A stretch of DNA of 64,000 nucleotides from Gaiellasilicea sp963794385 (GCA_963794385.1 CAWCDT010000018.1:1-64000); one strand, 5' to 3'. Counted from the stretch's first letter, positions 18,403 through 27,364 are shown. The notes: generated from the letters alone by a model not told the origin. A program made the numbers and translations.

Positions 18403-19519
18403 GTGGCCGTCCCGGGGGAGCTCGAAGCCTTCCAGACCTACAACGACACGTGGCGCGGCTGGCCGGTGCTGCCGCTCAAGCGCCAGCATCCGATCAGGGG
18501 CTCCTTCCTCGATCCGCGCCCGGACCCGCGGCGCGGCGCGATCTACCACACCGGAGTCGACATCGCCGTCCGCGACGACCGGCGTGAGCGGGGCGCGCCG
18601 CCGGGCCGGACGCACCGCGTGTTCGCGATCGAGGGCGGGCGCGTGCGCGAGGCGACGGCTCCCGGCCGGGTCGGGCTGGCCCGCATCGGCCACTTCGGCT
18701 ACGGGCACATAGAGCCCACCGTCCGCCCCGGTGACGTCGTCGAGGCGGGTCAGCCGATCGGGTGGACGTCCCAGGGCTTCTGGCACGTGCACCTGACCGA
18801 GTTCCTCTTCGCGGCGGGCGGCAAGACGCTCATGATCAACCCGCTCCGACGCGGCGGCAAGCTGCACCCGTACGTCGATCGGCATGCGCCCGAGATCCGG
18901 GAGATCCGCTTCTACACGCCCGCGACGCCGCGGTGGGGGCGGCGGCGCGGCACGACCGTCGCGCAGCTGCCGCAGGCGGGCCGGCGGCTCGCGAAGACGG
19001 CGCTCGCCGGAAAGGTCGACGTCCGCGTCCGCGTGAGCGACCCGCAGACGTTCATCGGCTGGTTCCGTGATCTGCCCCACCTGGCGGCGCCGCACCATCC
19101 CGTTCCGGCTCTCGATCACCGTCGTGCGGCTCGCCACCGGGCGGGTCGTGCTCCGACGCGAGGCCTTTCGCGCCGAGCAGCTACTCGACCAGCCGGCAGG
19201 CCAGCACTTCGCTCCGGGCACGGAGCAGAACCTGCCGGCGAACGCCTGCATGCTCTTCCATCGCACGATGCAGTGCGACGGCATCTACTGGTTCCGGCTC
19301 TTCCCGAGCCCGTACTGGAACACGGCGCGGCTGCCGGACGGGCGCTACCGGCTCCGCATCCGGGCGTGGGACGTCGCCGGGAACATGAGCTTCGCCGACA
19401 CGGTCGTCACGCTGCGGAACCGCGGGCGTCTAGACGCTCCTCCAGCCCGAGCCAGCGCACAGCGCCGGGCAGCTGGAGGTTGCGGTAGCTCGCGGCGGTG
19501 TGACCCCAGGAGCCGGTGA
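18403..19519 (+). CDS. M23-like (LytM fold) protein, one frameshift; C-terminus uncertain
   Basis: Starts at GTG. The metal-binding pattern of M23 endopeptidases is present: HTGVDI near residue 50 and WHVHLTEF near 128. Surrounding segments (GGRVREATAPG, VRPGDVVEAGQPIGWT) are typical of the LytM fold. A shift near 19095 leads to a beta-rich C-terminal domain (WDVAGNMSFADTVVTLRNRG). No signal peptide is visible, which is odd for a cell-wall enzyme. The frame as read overlaps the convergent hydrolase by 113 bases; true translation probably ends soon after RNRG. Confidence 0.7.
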
Positions 19520-20252
19520 CCTTCTCGACGGGAGCGCGCGGCCGGAGCCGCTGCAGGTCGGCGTAGAGCAGCCCGGACTGGAAGCGCTGGTCGACGACGA
19601 TCTCGTCGGCCTCGCTCCACCAGATCTGTAGCGGCACACCCGATCGTGCGATCTGCTCCTTCCAGTGCGAGGGGCTGCGAAGCACGTAGCCGGTCGGGTT
19701 CGTGCGCGGGGTTCCGCCCACCTCGATCCGGGCGAGCGCCTGTTGGCGGCGCGTGCCGGGGCGGAGCGCGAAGTCGAAGTAGCGCCGGTAGAAGTTCGTC
19801 ACCGAGTCGAAGGCGACCGCGCCGGTGAGCAGGCTCGGATTTCGGCCGAGCAGCAGCAGCGTCTCCTGCCCGCCCATGCTCCCGCCGACGGCATAGATGC
19901 GGTTGCCGTCGACGCGCAGCCACGGCAGGGTGGCGCGCGCGATCGAAGGCATCCGCGCGAGATCGGCGATCTGGCCTTGCCAGCCCCAGGAGTTGAGCGG
20001 CAGCCGCCGGCCCATCCCGCCGGGACAGATCACCGCGAAGTGGCCCTGTCCGGGGAGATCGGCCCACATGCGGGCATTGGTCTCTGCGCTGACGCCTCGC
20101 CCGTGCGGCGAGATCACGAGCGGAAGCGGCGGCGGCCGGCGCTCCGGGCCATACTGGGCCGGCAGGACGACGACGGCCGGCCGAGGCAGACGGTTGTGCG
20201 CGCGATAGCGGACGCGCCAGTGCTCTGACTCCGGCCGGCGCCACGCGCTCAG
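19407..20252 (-). CDS. Alpha/beta hydrolase (prolyl-oligopeptidase/esterase type)
   Basis: The catalytic triad is visible: nucleophile in AVGGSMGGQETLL, Asp in WWSEADEIV and His in GSWGHTAASYRN. The oxyanion-side segment PLVISPHGRGV also fits. The N-terminus is uncertain: no ATG, GTG or TTG lies between the upstream stop and conserved sequence, and only a CTG overlapping the flavin reductase TGA (CTGA) is available. A lost base upstream is the alternative. The N-terminal part SEHWRVRYRAHN looks like a beta-sandwich strand region. Cellular location unclear. Confidence 0.72.
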   Translation of the reverse strand: MSAWRRPESEHWRVRYRAHNRLPRPAVVVLPAQYGPERRPPPLPLVISPHGRGVSAETNARMWADLPGQGHFAVICPGGMGRRLPLNSWGWQGQIADLARMPSIARATLPWLRVDGNRIYAVGGSMGGQETLLLLGRNPSLLTGAVAFDSVTNFYRRYFDFALRPGTRRQQALARIEVGGTPRTNPTGYVLRSPSHWKEQIARSGVPLQIWWSEADEIVVDQRFQSGLLYADLQRLRPRAPVEKVTGSWGHTAASYRNLQLPGAVRWLGLEERLDARGSAA

Positions 20253-20752
20253 CCCGCCGCAGCGCGGTCGAGAGCGGCCGCATGGTAGGTGCCGCCGTAG
20301 AACAGGAGCGGTTGCGCCTCGGCGTCGGCGCCGGAGGCGAGCGGCCGGCCGATCAGGATCGCGTGGTCGCCGCCGTCCAGCTCTCGCTCGGTCTCGCACG
20401 CGAGCCAGGCGAGTACGTCCGCGAGGATCGGCACGCCCTCGCGGACCTCGTGGGCGACGCCCGCGAGCTTCTCCTCGCCGCTCTGCTTCGTCGCGAAGCG
20501 GCGTGCGAGCTCCTCCTGGCCGGCGGCGAGCATGTTGACGCAGAAGCGGCCTGAGCTCCGGACCGCCGCGAGCGTGTTCGAGCCGTGGTCGAGGCAGACG
20601 AGCACGAGCAGCGGGTCGAGCGAGAGCGACGTGAGCGCGTTCGACGTCGCGCCGCGCGGGCCGGTCTCGTCGCGGCTCGTGATCACTGCGACACCGGTCG
20701 CCCAGTGCGCCATCAGGCGGCGGAGCTGCTGCGCGTCGAGGCCGGCGCTCAT
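20249..20752 (-). CDS. Flavin reductase-like FMN-binding protein
   Basis: 167 residues from the ATG at 20752, chosen because MAHWATGVAVITSRD follows shortly after, as is usual for the family. TSNALTSLSLDPLLVLVCLDHGSNTLAAVRSSGRF-type core (near residues 32-66) is the FMN-binding signature of HpaC/flavin:NADH reductases. An upstream in-frame extension to 20818 would run into the divergent oxidoreductase start and is unlikely. It probably supplies reduced FMN to a monooxygenase elsewhere. Confidence 0.88.
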   Translation of the reverse strand: MSAGLDAQQLRRLMAHWATGVAVITSRDETGPRGATSNALTSLSLDPLLVLVCLDHGSNTLAAVRSSGRFCVNMLAAGQEELARRFATKQSGEEKLAGVAHEVREGVPILADVLAWLACETERELDGGDHAILIGRPLASGADAEAQPLLFYGGTYHAAALDRAAAG

Positions 20753-20792
20753 GACGCGATCGTCGCACACGCTCGTTTGCGAGACTCGCATC

Positions 20793-22153
20793 GTGGGCGA
20801 GCGAGCATTCGACGTCATCGTGCTCGGGGCCGGGCCGGCGGGCGAGGTCGCCGCCGGGCGACTCGGGGAAGGCGGTCTCCGCGTGGCGGTCGTGGAACAG
20901 CACCTCGTAGGCGGCGAGTGCTCCTACTACGCGTGCATGCCGTCGAAGGCGCTCCTTCGGCCGGGCGAGCTGCTCGCCGAGACGCGACGCGTGCCGGGCC
21001 TCCGCGCGGAAGGGCTCGACGTCAGGAGCGGTGCTCGAGACGGCGCGACGAGGTGATCCACGATCGCGACGACTCGAGCCAGTTGCCGTGGCTCGAGGAG
21101 CGGGGCGTCACGCTCGTGCGAGGGCGAGGCCGCTTCGAGGGCGAGCGTCGTATCCGCGTCGGCGACGACGACGTGCTTCTCGCAGAGAAGGCCGTCGTGG
21201 TCGCGACGGGGAGCGGGCCTGTCATGCCGCCGATCCCCGGGCTCGCCGAAGCGCGGCCGTGGTCGAACCGCGAGGCGACGACCGCGACCGAGGCGCCCGA
21301 GAGCCTCATCATCCTCGGCGGCGGCGTGGTCGGCGTCGAGCTCGCCCAGGCATGGTCCTCGCTCGGGACGGAGGTCGTGCTGCTCGAGGGGACGCCGCGC
21401 CTGCTCGTCCGCGAGGAGCCGTTCGCGTCCGAGGAAGTCGAGGCGTCGCTGCGCGAGCAGGGCGTCGACGTGCGCACCGGGAACCTGGCCGTGTCGGTGG
21501 CGCGGGACGGAGACGTGACGGTCGAGCTCCGCGACGGGTCGAGCGTTACTGGCGCAGAGTTGCTCGTGGCGGTGGGGAGGAAGCCGGCCACCGAGGGGCT
21601 CGGGCTCGAGACGATTGGGCTCGAGCCCGGGAAGCCGGTCGAGGTGGGCTCGAACCTGCGCTCCTCACGGTACGACTGGCTCTACGCGATCGGCGACGTC
21701 AACGGTCGCGCGCTGCTGACGCACATGGGCAAGTACCAGGGTCGCCTCGCGGCGGACGCGATCCTCGGCAAGGACGTCGCGGTCGTCTCCGACGGACCGC
21801 TGTCGCCGCGCGTCGTCTTCTCCGACCCGCAGGTGGCCGCGGTCGGCCACACGCTCGCGTCGGCCGAGAGCGCCGGGCTCGTCGTGCGGGCAGTCGACGT
21901 CGAGACGAGCGGGACGGCAGGCGCGAGCTTCGTCGGGCGCAACGCGCCCGGGACGTCGCGGCTCGTCATCGACGACACGCGCGGCGTCATCGTCGGCGCG
22001 ACGTTCACCGGGGTCGAGGTCGCCGAATGGCTCCACGCCGCGACGATCGCGGTCGTCTGCGAGGTCCCGCTCGAGCGGCTCGCCCATGCCGTGCCCTCCT
22101 TCCCGACGCGCAGCGAGGTCTGGCTGAAGCTCCTCGAAGCCGCCGGTTACTAG
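20793..22153 (+). CDS. Pyridine nucleotide-disulfide oxidoreductase (class I, lipoamide dehydrogenase/mercuric reductase-like), one frameshift
   Basis: About 453 residues from GTG. FAD motif VIVLGAGPAGEVAAGRL, redox-active CxxxxC in GGECSYYACMPSKALLRP, NAD motif LIILGGGVVGVELAQAWSS, the YAIGDVNGRALLTHMG segment, and a dimerisation domain with VVFSDPQVAAVGHT. A shift near 21040 separates the first 80 residues from the rest. The usual C-terminal His-Glu pair is not obvious; the end reads ERLAHAVPSFPTRSEVW. The substrate could be lipoamide, mycothiol or another disulfide. Its stop shares CTAG with the convergent cytochrome gene. Confidence 0.85.
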
Positions 22154-22599
22154 CGCCGGCGCGTGAACACGTAGTCGTTTGCCTTCGCCTGCGCGTGGCA
22201 GGCGGCGCATCCCGACTCCGGGAAGCCGACCTTCGTGAAGCGGGCGGTCGGGGACGTGCGCGTGAACTCCTCCCAGCGCCAGCCGCCGTTGGCGGTGGCC
22301 TTCACCCGCCGCATCGTCGCCACGAGGGAGAGCCAGCGCTTTCCGGGCGGCGTCGCCACCTTGACGACGATCGTCCCGAGCGGATAGCGCCGGCCGACCT
22401 TGCGCTTGCTCGCGTAGACGTTCTTCGTGCCCTGGTGGGCGGCCGAGCCGCCGCGGATCGGCACCGCGTTCAGCTTCGGCCATTTGGCGTACCCCTCCAC
22501 GTAGGCCGGGAGCCCGTTCGCGGCCTCCCTGGTCGGTGCGGCGGCGCTCGTGGCGGCGGCGAGCAGGACGAGTGCGGCAGCGAGCCCGAGCAGCTTCAC
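22150..22599 (-). CDS. Cytochrome P460-like c-type haem protein, secreted
   Basis: 149 residues from GTG with a clear signal peptide (KLLGLAAALVLLAAATSAAA). The mature part has the P460 fold pattern GLPAYVEGYAKWPKLN, NVYASKRK, YPLGTIVVK, and a C-terminal haem site CAACH. P460 family members act on hydroxylamine or nitric oxide, or have unknown roles. No nitrification genes are visible nearby, so the role is unknown. Confidence 0.82.
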   Translation of the reverse strand: MKLLGLAAALVLLAAATSAAAPTREAANGLPAYVEGYAKWPKLNAVPIRGGSAAHQGTKNVYASKRKVGRRYPLGTIVVKVATPPGKRWLSLVATMRRVKATANGGWRWEEFTRTSPTARFTKVGFPESGCAACHAQAKANDYVFTRRR

Positions 22600-22645
22600 G
22601 GCCGGACTCTGCCGCACGGGGCGGCGGGCCGCAATGAACGTTTGC

Positions 22646-23011
22646 TTACGAGCCGAGCTGAGCCGCCAGGGCCGACTCGACGCTGTCGTGCACGGCCAGG
22701 TGCTGATCGAGGCCGGAGATCGTGAGCGCTCGACCTGTCTCGAGCCCCGGAGAGGCGAGCAGGAACTGGTGGTGCTCGAGCCTCGTGCGCGCCTCGACCA
22801 GGACGCCGAGCGCGGTCGAGTCGACGAAGTCCACGTTCGCCAGGTCGACGACAAGGCGCTCCGGCTGCTCGGAGCAGAGCTCGAGGAGCGCGGCGCGCAT
22901 CTGCGGCGCGTTGTAGAGGTCCAGCTCGCCGACGAGATGCACCACGACCGCCCCGTTGGTTCGGTCCACGCTGCCGACCGGATGCTCGTTGAGTTTCGTC
23001 TCGTTGCTCAT
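22646..23011 (-). CDS. STAS-domain anti-sigma factor antagonist
   Basis: 121 residues. The STAS fold pattern GAVVVHLVGELDLYNAPQM and the phospho-acceptor segment VDFVDSTALGVLVEA, with the conserved Ser, are typical of SpoIIAA/RsbV-like proteins. Its ATG overlaps the stop of the transposase gene (ATGA). No partner anti-sigma kinase is encoded nearby. Confidence 0.9.
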   Translation of the reverse strand: MSNETKLNEHPVGSVDRTNGAVVVHLVGELDLYNAPQMRAALLELCSEQPERLVVDLANVDFVDSTALGVLVEARTRLEHHQFLLASPGLETGRALTISGLDQHLAVHDSVESALAAQLGS

Positions 23012-23502
23012 CCGTTACGCCGTGGACAGCATAGACCGATGGTCGTCGCGCGCCGCGTGCGCGCCGCGGCGGGGGCGGCGGGCTGGCCGGCGCCGCGCCA
23101 CGGCCAGCCCGGGAGGCCGACGCGCGTTGCGTTCTCGTAGACGTAGAGGATCGCGTTCTCCAGGTAGCGCTCGTCCTCGATCACGCGAGTTTCGAAGCGC
23201 CCCTGGAAGAGATGGCCCTTGCGGTCGTAGCGGCGATTGAAGCGCACCGCATGCAGGCCGTTCAGCCGCTGCATGCCGCGCGAGAGCTCGGGCTGTGTCG
23301 TCTCGACCAGGAGGTGGAAGTGGTTGTCGAGCAGCACCCACGCGTGCAGCTTCCAGTCGAATCGGCGCTCCACTTCGACGAGGAGCGCGAACCACGCCTC
23401 GCGGTCGCGGTCGTCGAGCACGATCGTCCGCTGCTCGACTCCGCGGCAGGTGACGTGATACCAGGCCGGGCTCGGCAGCGACGAGCGCGGGAGGCGCGGC
23501 AT
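23008..23502 (-). CDS. REP-associated tyrosine transposase (RAYT, Y1/HUH family)
   Basis: 164 residues. It has the HUH nuclease motif DNHFHLL near residue 61 and a downstream catalytic Tyr in RFNRRYDRKGHLFQGRF. The N-terminus with WYHVTCRGVEQRTIV is typical of RAYT/TnpA_REP proteins. Two direct copies of a palindromic repeat lie 56 bases upstream of its start, and a related palindrome lies 3.4 kb away, which fits the expected link between a RAYT and REP sequences. Its TGA overlaps the ATG of the STAS gene. Confidence 0.85.
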   Translation of the reverse strand: MPRLPRSSLPSPAWYHVTCRGVEQRTIVLDDRDREAWFALLVEVERRFDWKLHAWVLLDNHFHLLVETTQPELSRGMQRLNGLHAVRFNRRYDRKGHLFQGRFETRVIEDERYLENAILYVYENATRVGLPGWPWRGAGQPAAPAAARTRRATTIGLCCPRRNG

Positions 23503-23557
23503 GCGCCGACCGTAGCGCCTCGGCGCCGCCCGCGAAACCGCCGTTTAGGGACACTTT

Positions 23558-23612
23558 CGAGGGACAGTCCCTGGGACACGTCCGAGGGACAGTCCCTGGG
23601 ACACGTCCCTCG
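23558..23612. repeat. REP palindromes: tandem pair upstream of RAYT
   Basis: Two perfect 25-base tandem copies (23558-23582 and 23583-23607). Each is made of the palindrome GGGACAGTCCC followed by TGGGACACGTC. The second copy continues into CCTCG, so CGAGGGAC at 23583 pairs with GTCCCTCG at 23605. The same core recurs at 27011-27029. Confidence 0.8.
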
Positions 23613-23640
23613 CGGACGCCGGTCGGGCAGACTGCCGTTC

Positions 23641-24795
23641 GTGCGCGAGTTGCTCGACTACCGCTCCGAATTCCCGATCCTGGAGCGCACGACCTACCTG
23701 ATCAACCACTCGCTCGGAGCGATGCCCGCCCGGGTGGAGGACCGGGTGGCCGAGTACGCGCGGACGTGGCGGGAGCGGGGGATCCGCGCGTGGGCCGAGG
23801 GGTGGTGGGAGATGCCGCTGACGGTCGGCGACCAGATCGGCCGGATCGTCGGCGGGCCGCCCGGATCGACGGTGATGCACCAGAACGTCGCGATCGCCGA
23901 GGCGGTCGCCCTTTCGTGCTTCCGGCCGACACCCGCACGGAACCGGGTCGTATACGAGCGCGGCAACTTCCCTTCCGTCCGCTACCTCTACCAGGCGCAA
24001 CCCGACCTCGAGGTGGTCGTCTGCGAGGACGACAGCGAGATCGTCGAGGCGATCGACGAGCGGACGCTCCTCGTCCCGATCAGCCACGTGCTCTTCAAGA
24101 ACGGCGAGGTCCAGGACGTCGCCGCCATTGTCCGCCGGTCGCACGAGGTGGGCGCTCACGTGATCCTCGACGCCTACCAGTCCGCCGGGATCGTGCCGCT
24201 CGACCTCACGGCCCTCGAGGTCGATTTCGCGGTCGGAGGCTCCGTCAAGTGGCTCTGCGGCGGCCCCGGCAACGGCTGGCTCTACGTGCGTCCCGACCTC
24301 GCCGAGCGGCTTGAGCCGACGTACACGGGGTGGCAGGCGCACGAGGCCCCGTTCGCCTTCGAGGAGGAGATGCGGTACGCCGAGGGTGGGGCGCGGTTCC
24401 TGACAGGCACGCCGAACGTGCCGGCCCTCTACGCCGCGACCGCGGGATACGACCTGATCGAAGAGATCCGCGTGGAGCGGATCCGGGCGAACTCGCTGCG
24501 CCAGACCGACCTGCTGATCCGCCTCGCCGAAGCTGCCGGCCTCGGAATCGCGAGCCCGCGTGACCCCGAGCGTCGCGGCGGCACCGTCACCGTCCATGTC
24601 GACGATTTCCCTGCAGTGCACGCCGAGCTCGCCGAGCGCCAGATCCTCTGCGACTTCCGGCCCGGCGCCGGGATCCGGATCGGCCCCCACTACTTCACCT
24701 CCGATGCGGAGCTGGAGCACGTCGTCGATCAGATCTGCGAGATCGTCTCGAGCGGCGCCCATGCCCGCCACCTGGGCGCCGTCGCGCGGCATTAG
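23641..24795 (+). CDS. Aminotransferase class V-fold PLP enzyme (kynureninase/cysteine-desulfurase-like)
   Basis: 384 residues from GTG. Fold-type I PLP enzyme: Asp in VILDAYQSAGIVPLDL (about residue 181) and the Schiff-base Lys in GGSVKWLCGGPGNGWLYV near residue 203. The KWLCGGPG pattern is closest to kynureninase and related class V enzymes. The N-terminus YLINHSLGAMP fits the same group. No other kynurenine pathway genes are nearby, so the substrate is left open. Two REP copies lie just upstream. Confidence 0.83.
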   Translation: MRELLDYRSEFPILERTTYLINHSLGAMPARVEDRVAEYARTWRERGIRAWAEGWWEMPLTVGDQIGRIVGGPPGSTVMHQNVAIAEAVALSCFRPTPARNRVVYERGNFPSVRYLYQAQPDLEVVVCEDDSEIVEAIDERTLLVPISHVLFKNGEVQDVAAIVRRSHEVGAHVILDAYQSAGIVPLDLTALEVDFAVGGSVKWLCGGPGNGWLYVRPDLAERLEPTYTGWQAHEAPFAFEEEMRYAEGGARFLTGTPNVPALYAATAGYDLIEEIRVERIRANSLRQTDLLIRLAEAAGLGIASPRDPERRGGTVTVHVDDFPAVHAELAERQILCDFRPGAGIRIGPHYFTSDAELEHVVDQICEIVSSGAHARHLGAVARH

Positions 24796-24805
24796 GCTCT
24801 CCTCG

Positions 24806-26473
24806 ATGCGCACGGAGATGCCGTCCAGCCTCGAGATCGCGCAGGCGGCGACGCTGCAGCCGATCGAGGAGGTCGCAGCCGCGGCGGGGCTCGAGCCGGA
24901 GGAGGTGGAGCCGTACGGCCGCACCAAGGCCAAGATCGACCTCCGCGTCCTCGAGCGTCTTCGCGACACAGCCGACGGCAAGCTGATCTGTGTCACGGCG
25001 ATCACGCCGACAAAGGCCGGTGAGGGAAAGACGACGACGTCCGTCTCGCTCACGCAGGGCCTCGGCCACATCGGCCGCAAGCCAGTGCTCTGCATCCGCG
25101 AGGCATCGCTCGGCCCGGTGTTCGGGATCAAGGGCGGGGCGGCCGGAGGCGGCTATGCGCAGGTCGTGCCGATGGAGGACCTCAATCTCCACTTCACGGG
25201 CGACATCCACGCGATCGGTGCAGCGAACAACCTGCTCGCGGCGCTGCTCGAGGCGCACATCCTGCACGGAAACGAGCTCGGGATCGACCCGCTCTCGGTC
25301 GGCTGGCGCCGCTGCGTCGACATCAACGACCGTGCGTTGAGGGACATCGCGATCGGGCTCGGGGGCCGGGCCAACGGCTACGTCCGCCAGTCGGGCTTCG
25401 ACATCACGGCCGCGTCCGAGGTGATGGCGATCGTCGCCGTGGCACGTGATCTGCACGACCTGCGCCGGCGGCTCGGCGCGATCACGGTCGCGTACACCTT
25501 CGACGGCGAGCCGGTGCGCGCGGAGCAGCTCCGGGCGGCGGGCGCGATGACCGTCCTGCTCAAGGACGCGCTCAAGCCGAACCTCGTCCAGACCCTCGAA
25601 GGCCAGCCGGCGCTCGTCCATTGCGGGCCCTTCGCGAACATCGCCCACGGCAACAACTCGCTGGTCGCCGACCTGGTCGCGCTCAAGCTCGGCGACTACG
25701 TCGTCACCGAGTCGGGCTTCGGCGCCGACATGGGGATGGAGAAGTTCCTCAACATCGTCTGCCGGGCGGGAGGGCTCAGCCCGAGCGCCGTCGTGCTGGT
25801 CGCCACGGCCAAGGCGCTGAAGCACCACGGCGGCGAACCGGACGGCGGGCTGGACGCGATCGAGCGCGGCGCGGCCAACCTGCGCCGGCATCTCGAGATC
25901 GTGGAGGCATTCGGGCTGCACGCGGTCGTCGCGGTCAACCGGTTTCCGAGTGACACGGACGACGAGGTCGAGCTCGTCCGCAAGCTCGCTCTCAAGCACG
26001 GAGCGCACGCGGCGGAGCTGAACGAAGCCTACGAGCGCGGCGGCGCGGGTGCGGCGTCGCTCGCCGAAGCGGTCGTAGACGCAGCCGATCACCCGAACGC
26101 GTTCGAGTTCACGTACCCGATCGATGCTCCGATCGAGGAGAAGATCGAGGCGATCGCGACCCGCGTCTACGGCGCCGGCAGCGTGCTCTTCCTCCAGACC
26201 GCGAAGGACCGGATCCGTCAGTACGCCGCCGGCGGGCTCGACCGGCTGCCGATCTGCATGGCGAAGACGCACCTGTCGCTCTCGCACGATCCCCAGCTCG
26301 TAAACGCGCCGACGGGTTTCGAGGTGACCGTGCGCGACGTGCGCGCCTACACGGGGGCCGGCTGGCTCGTCGCGCTGTGCGGCACGATGCAGACGATGCC
26401 GGGCCTCGGGGCCAGTCCCGCGGCCTTCAACGTCGACATCGACGAGGACGGCCTCACGGTTGGCCTCTTCTAG
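24806..26473 (+). CDS. fhs: Formate-tetrahydrofolate ligase
   Basis: 555 residues, the normal length. It makes 10-formyl-THF from formate, THF and ATP. The P-loop TPTKAGEGKTTTSVSL lies near residue 71, and the family signatures FGIKGGAAGGGYAQVVPMED and VVTESGFGADMGMEKFLNI are present. ATG at 24806 is chosen; MPSSLEIAQ at 24818 is an alternative. It overlaps the cyclodeaminase-like gene by 14 bases, giving a one-carbon pair. Confidence 0.96.
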   Translation: MRTEMPSSLEIAQAATLQPIEEVAAAAGLEPEEVEPYGRTKAKIDLRVLERLRDTADGKLICVTAITPTKAGEGKTTTSVSLTQGLGHIGRKPVLCIREASLGPVFGIKGGAAGGGYAQVVPMEDLNLHFTGDIHAIGAANNLLAALLEAHILHGNELGIDPLSVGWRRCVDINDRALRDIAIGLGGRANGYVRQSGFDITAASEVMAIVAVARDLHDLRRRLGAITVAYTFDGEPVRAEQLRAAGAMTVLLKDALKPNLVQTLEGQPALVHCGPFANIAHGNNSLVADLVALKLGDYVVTESGFGADMGMEKFLNIVCRAGGLSPSAVVLVATAKALKHHGGEPDGGLDAIERGAANLRRHLEIVEAFGLHAVVAVNRFPSDTDDEVELVRKLALKHGAHAAELNEAYERGGAGAASLAEAVVDAADHPNAFEFTYPIDAPIEEKIEAIATRVYGAGSVLFLQTAKDRIRQYAAGGLDRLPICMAKTHLSLSHDPQLVNAPTGFEVTVRDVRAYTGAGWLVALCGTMQTMPGLGASPAAFNVDIDEDGLTVGLF

Positions 26474-27008
26474 AACGTTCCTGGAGCTCGGCCTCAAGGA
26501 GTTCCTCGACGCCGTGCCCGCGCGGACGCCCGCTCCCGGAGGCGGGGCGGTAGCGGCCATCGCCGCCTCGCTCGCGGCGGGGCTGACCGCGATGGCGGCC
26601 CGGTTCGCCGCCGACGGCTGGGACCGCCGCGCCGAGGTCGTCGGCCGCGCCGAGGAGCTGCGCGCGCGCGTCGAGCCGCTCGCCGACGACGACGCCGAGG
26701 CGTACGCCGCCTTCATGGAGGCCCGCACCGCGGAGACGGTCGAGCGAATCGTGGCGATCCCGCACGAGATCGCGCTCGTAGCTGCCGAGGTCGCGGAGCT
26801 GGCCGCGCTGGTCGCGGCAGAGGGCAATCCCAACGTCAGCGGCGACGCTGCAGCGGGCGCCGATCTCGCCGCGGCAGCAGCCTCGATCGCTGCCCGGCTC
26901 GTCGCCATCAACGCAGGCGACGGAGACGACCGCGTCCGCGAGACGCGCCAGCTGGCGGCGCGAGCGGCGAACACGGCGAGCGAGGTGTCCGCTCGGGACG
27001 TGTCCTAG
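26460..27008 (+). CDS. Cyclodeaminase/cyclohydrolase family protein (FTCD C-terminal type)
   Basis: 182 residues from a TTG that overlaps the end of fhs. The N-terminal helix FLDAVPARTPAPGGGAVAAIAASLAAGL is the signature of the FTCD/FchA cyclodeaminase superfamily, which acts on methenyl- or formimino-THF. Helical throughout, with the typical NPNVSGDAAAGADLAAAAA segment. With fhs it would give 10-formyl to methenyl interconversion. The last codons (SARDVS) and the stop lie inside the left arm of a REP palindrome, so the native C-terminus may have been altered by its insertion. Confidence 0.88.
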   Translation: MASSRTFLELGLKEFLDAVPARTPAPGGGAVAAIAASLAAGLTAMAARFAADGWDRRAEVVGRAEELRARVEPLADDDAEAYAAFMEARTAETVERIVAIPHEIALVAAEVAELAALVAAEGNPNVSGDAAAGADLAAAAASIAARLVAINAGDGDDRVRETRQLAARAANTASEVSARDVS

Positions 27009-27037
27009 GGTCTGTCCCTGGGACACGTCCCGAGCGG
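26989..27037. repeat. REP-like 17-bp inverted repeat overlapping the end of the cyclodeaminase gene
   Basis: CCGCTCGGGACGTGTCC at 26989-27005 and its exact complement at 27021-27037 flank a 15-base centre containing TGTCCCTG. The core GGGACACGTCC is the same as in the repeats at 23558-23612. It also forms a strong hairpin, and may act as a terminator between the convergent cyclodeaminase and cold-shock genes. Confidence 0.75.
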
Positions 27038-27058
27038 CTCAATTCCTCGTCGTGCCGC

Positions 27059-27262
27059 CTAGACGGCGAGCACGTTGAAAGCCTCGGGGCCCTTCTGACC
27101 CTCGCGGGCCTCGAACTCGACCTTCACACCCTCGTCGAGAGACTTGAAGCCGTCGCCGGCGATGCCGGTGTGGTGGACGAAGAGGTCCTTGCCTCCGTCC
27201 TCGGGCGCGATGAAGCCGTAGCCCTTCGCGTTGTCGAACCACTTCACGGTTCCTGCTGCCAT
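27059..27262 (-). CDS. Cold-shock protein (CspA family)
   Basis: 67 residues from the ATG at 27262, preceded by a near-perfect ribosome site (AAGGAGGTGT, 27271-27280). The nucleic-acid binding motifs KGYGFIAPEDG (RNP1) and DLFVHHTGI (RNP2) are intact. Single-stranded RNA/DNA chaperone. Upstream in-frame codons exist, but the strong ribosome site decides the start. The leader to about 27350 is AT-richer than its surroundings. Confidence 0.95.
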   Translation of the reverse strand: MAAGTVKWFDNAKGYGFIAPEDGGKDLFVHHTGIAGDGFKSLDEGVKVEFEAREGQKGPEAFNVLAV

Positions 27263-27364
27263 AGAAATACACCTCCTTACCTGTAAGTCACGAACGGTAA
27301 GAGAGGTGCTGGGCACCGCAGGTACGCGCTCTAACTATTGAACGCGCACAGTGTAGCTGCAATC

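Noticed and set aside
19407..20903. Extending the hydrolase N-terminus upstream to 20903
   Set aside because: That part is out of frame with, and antisense or overlapping to, the flavin reductase and disulfide oxidoreductase genes, and reads as low-complexity Arg-rich sequence.
24695..26974. 759-codon minus-strand frame opposite fhs
   Set aside because: It has the composition of a GC-rich antisense frame (Arg, Asp, Val rich, no domains), while the plus strand encodes an unmistakable formate-THF ligase.
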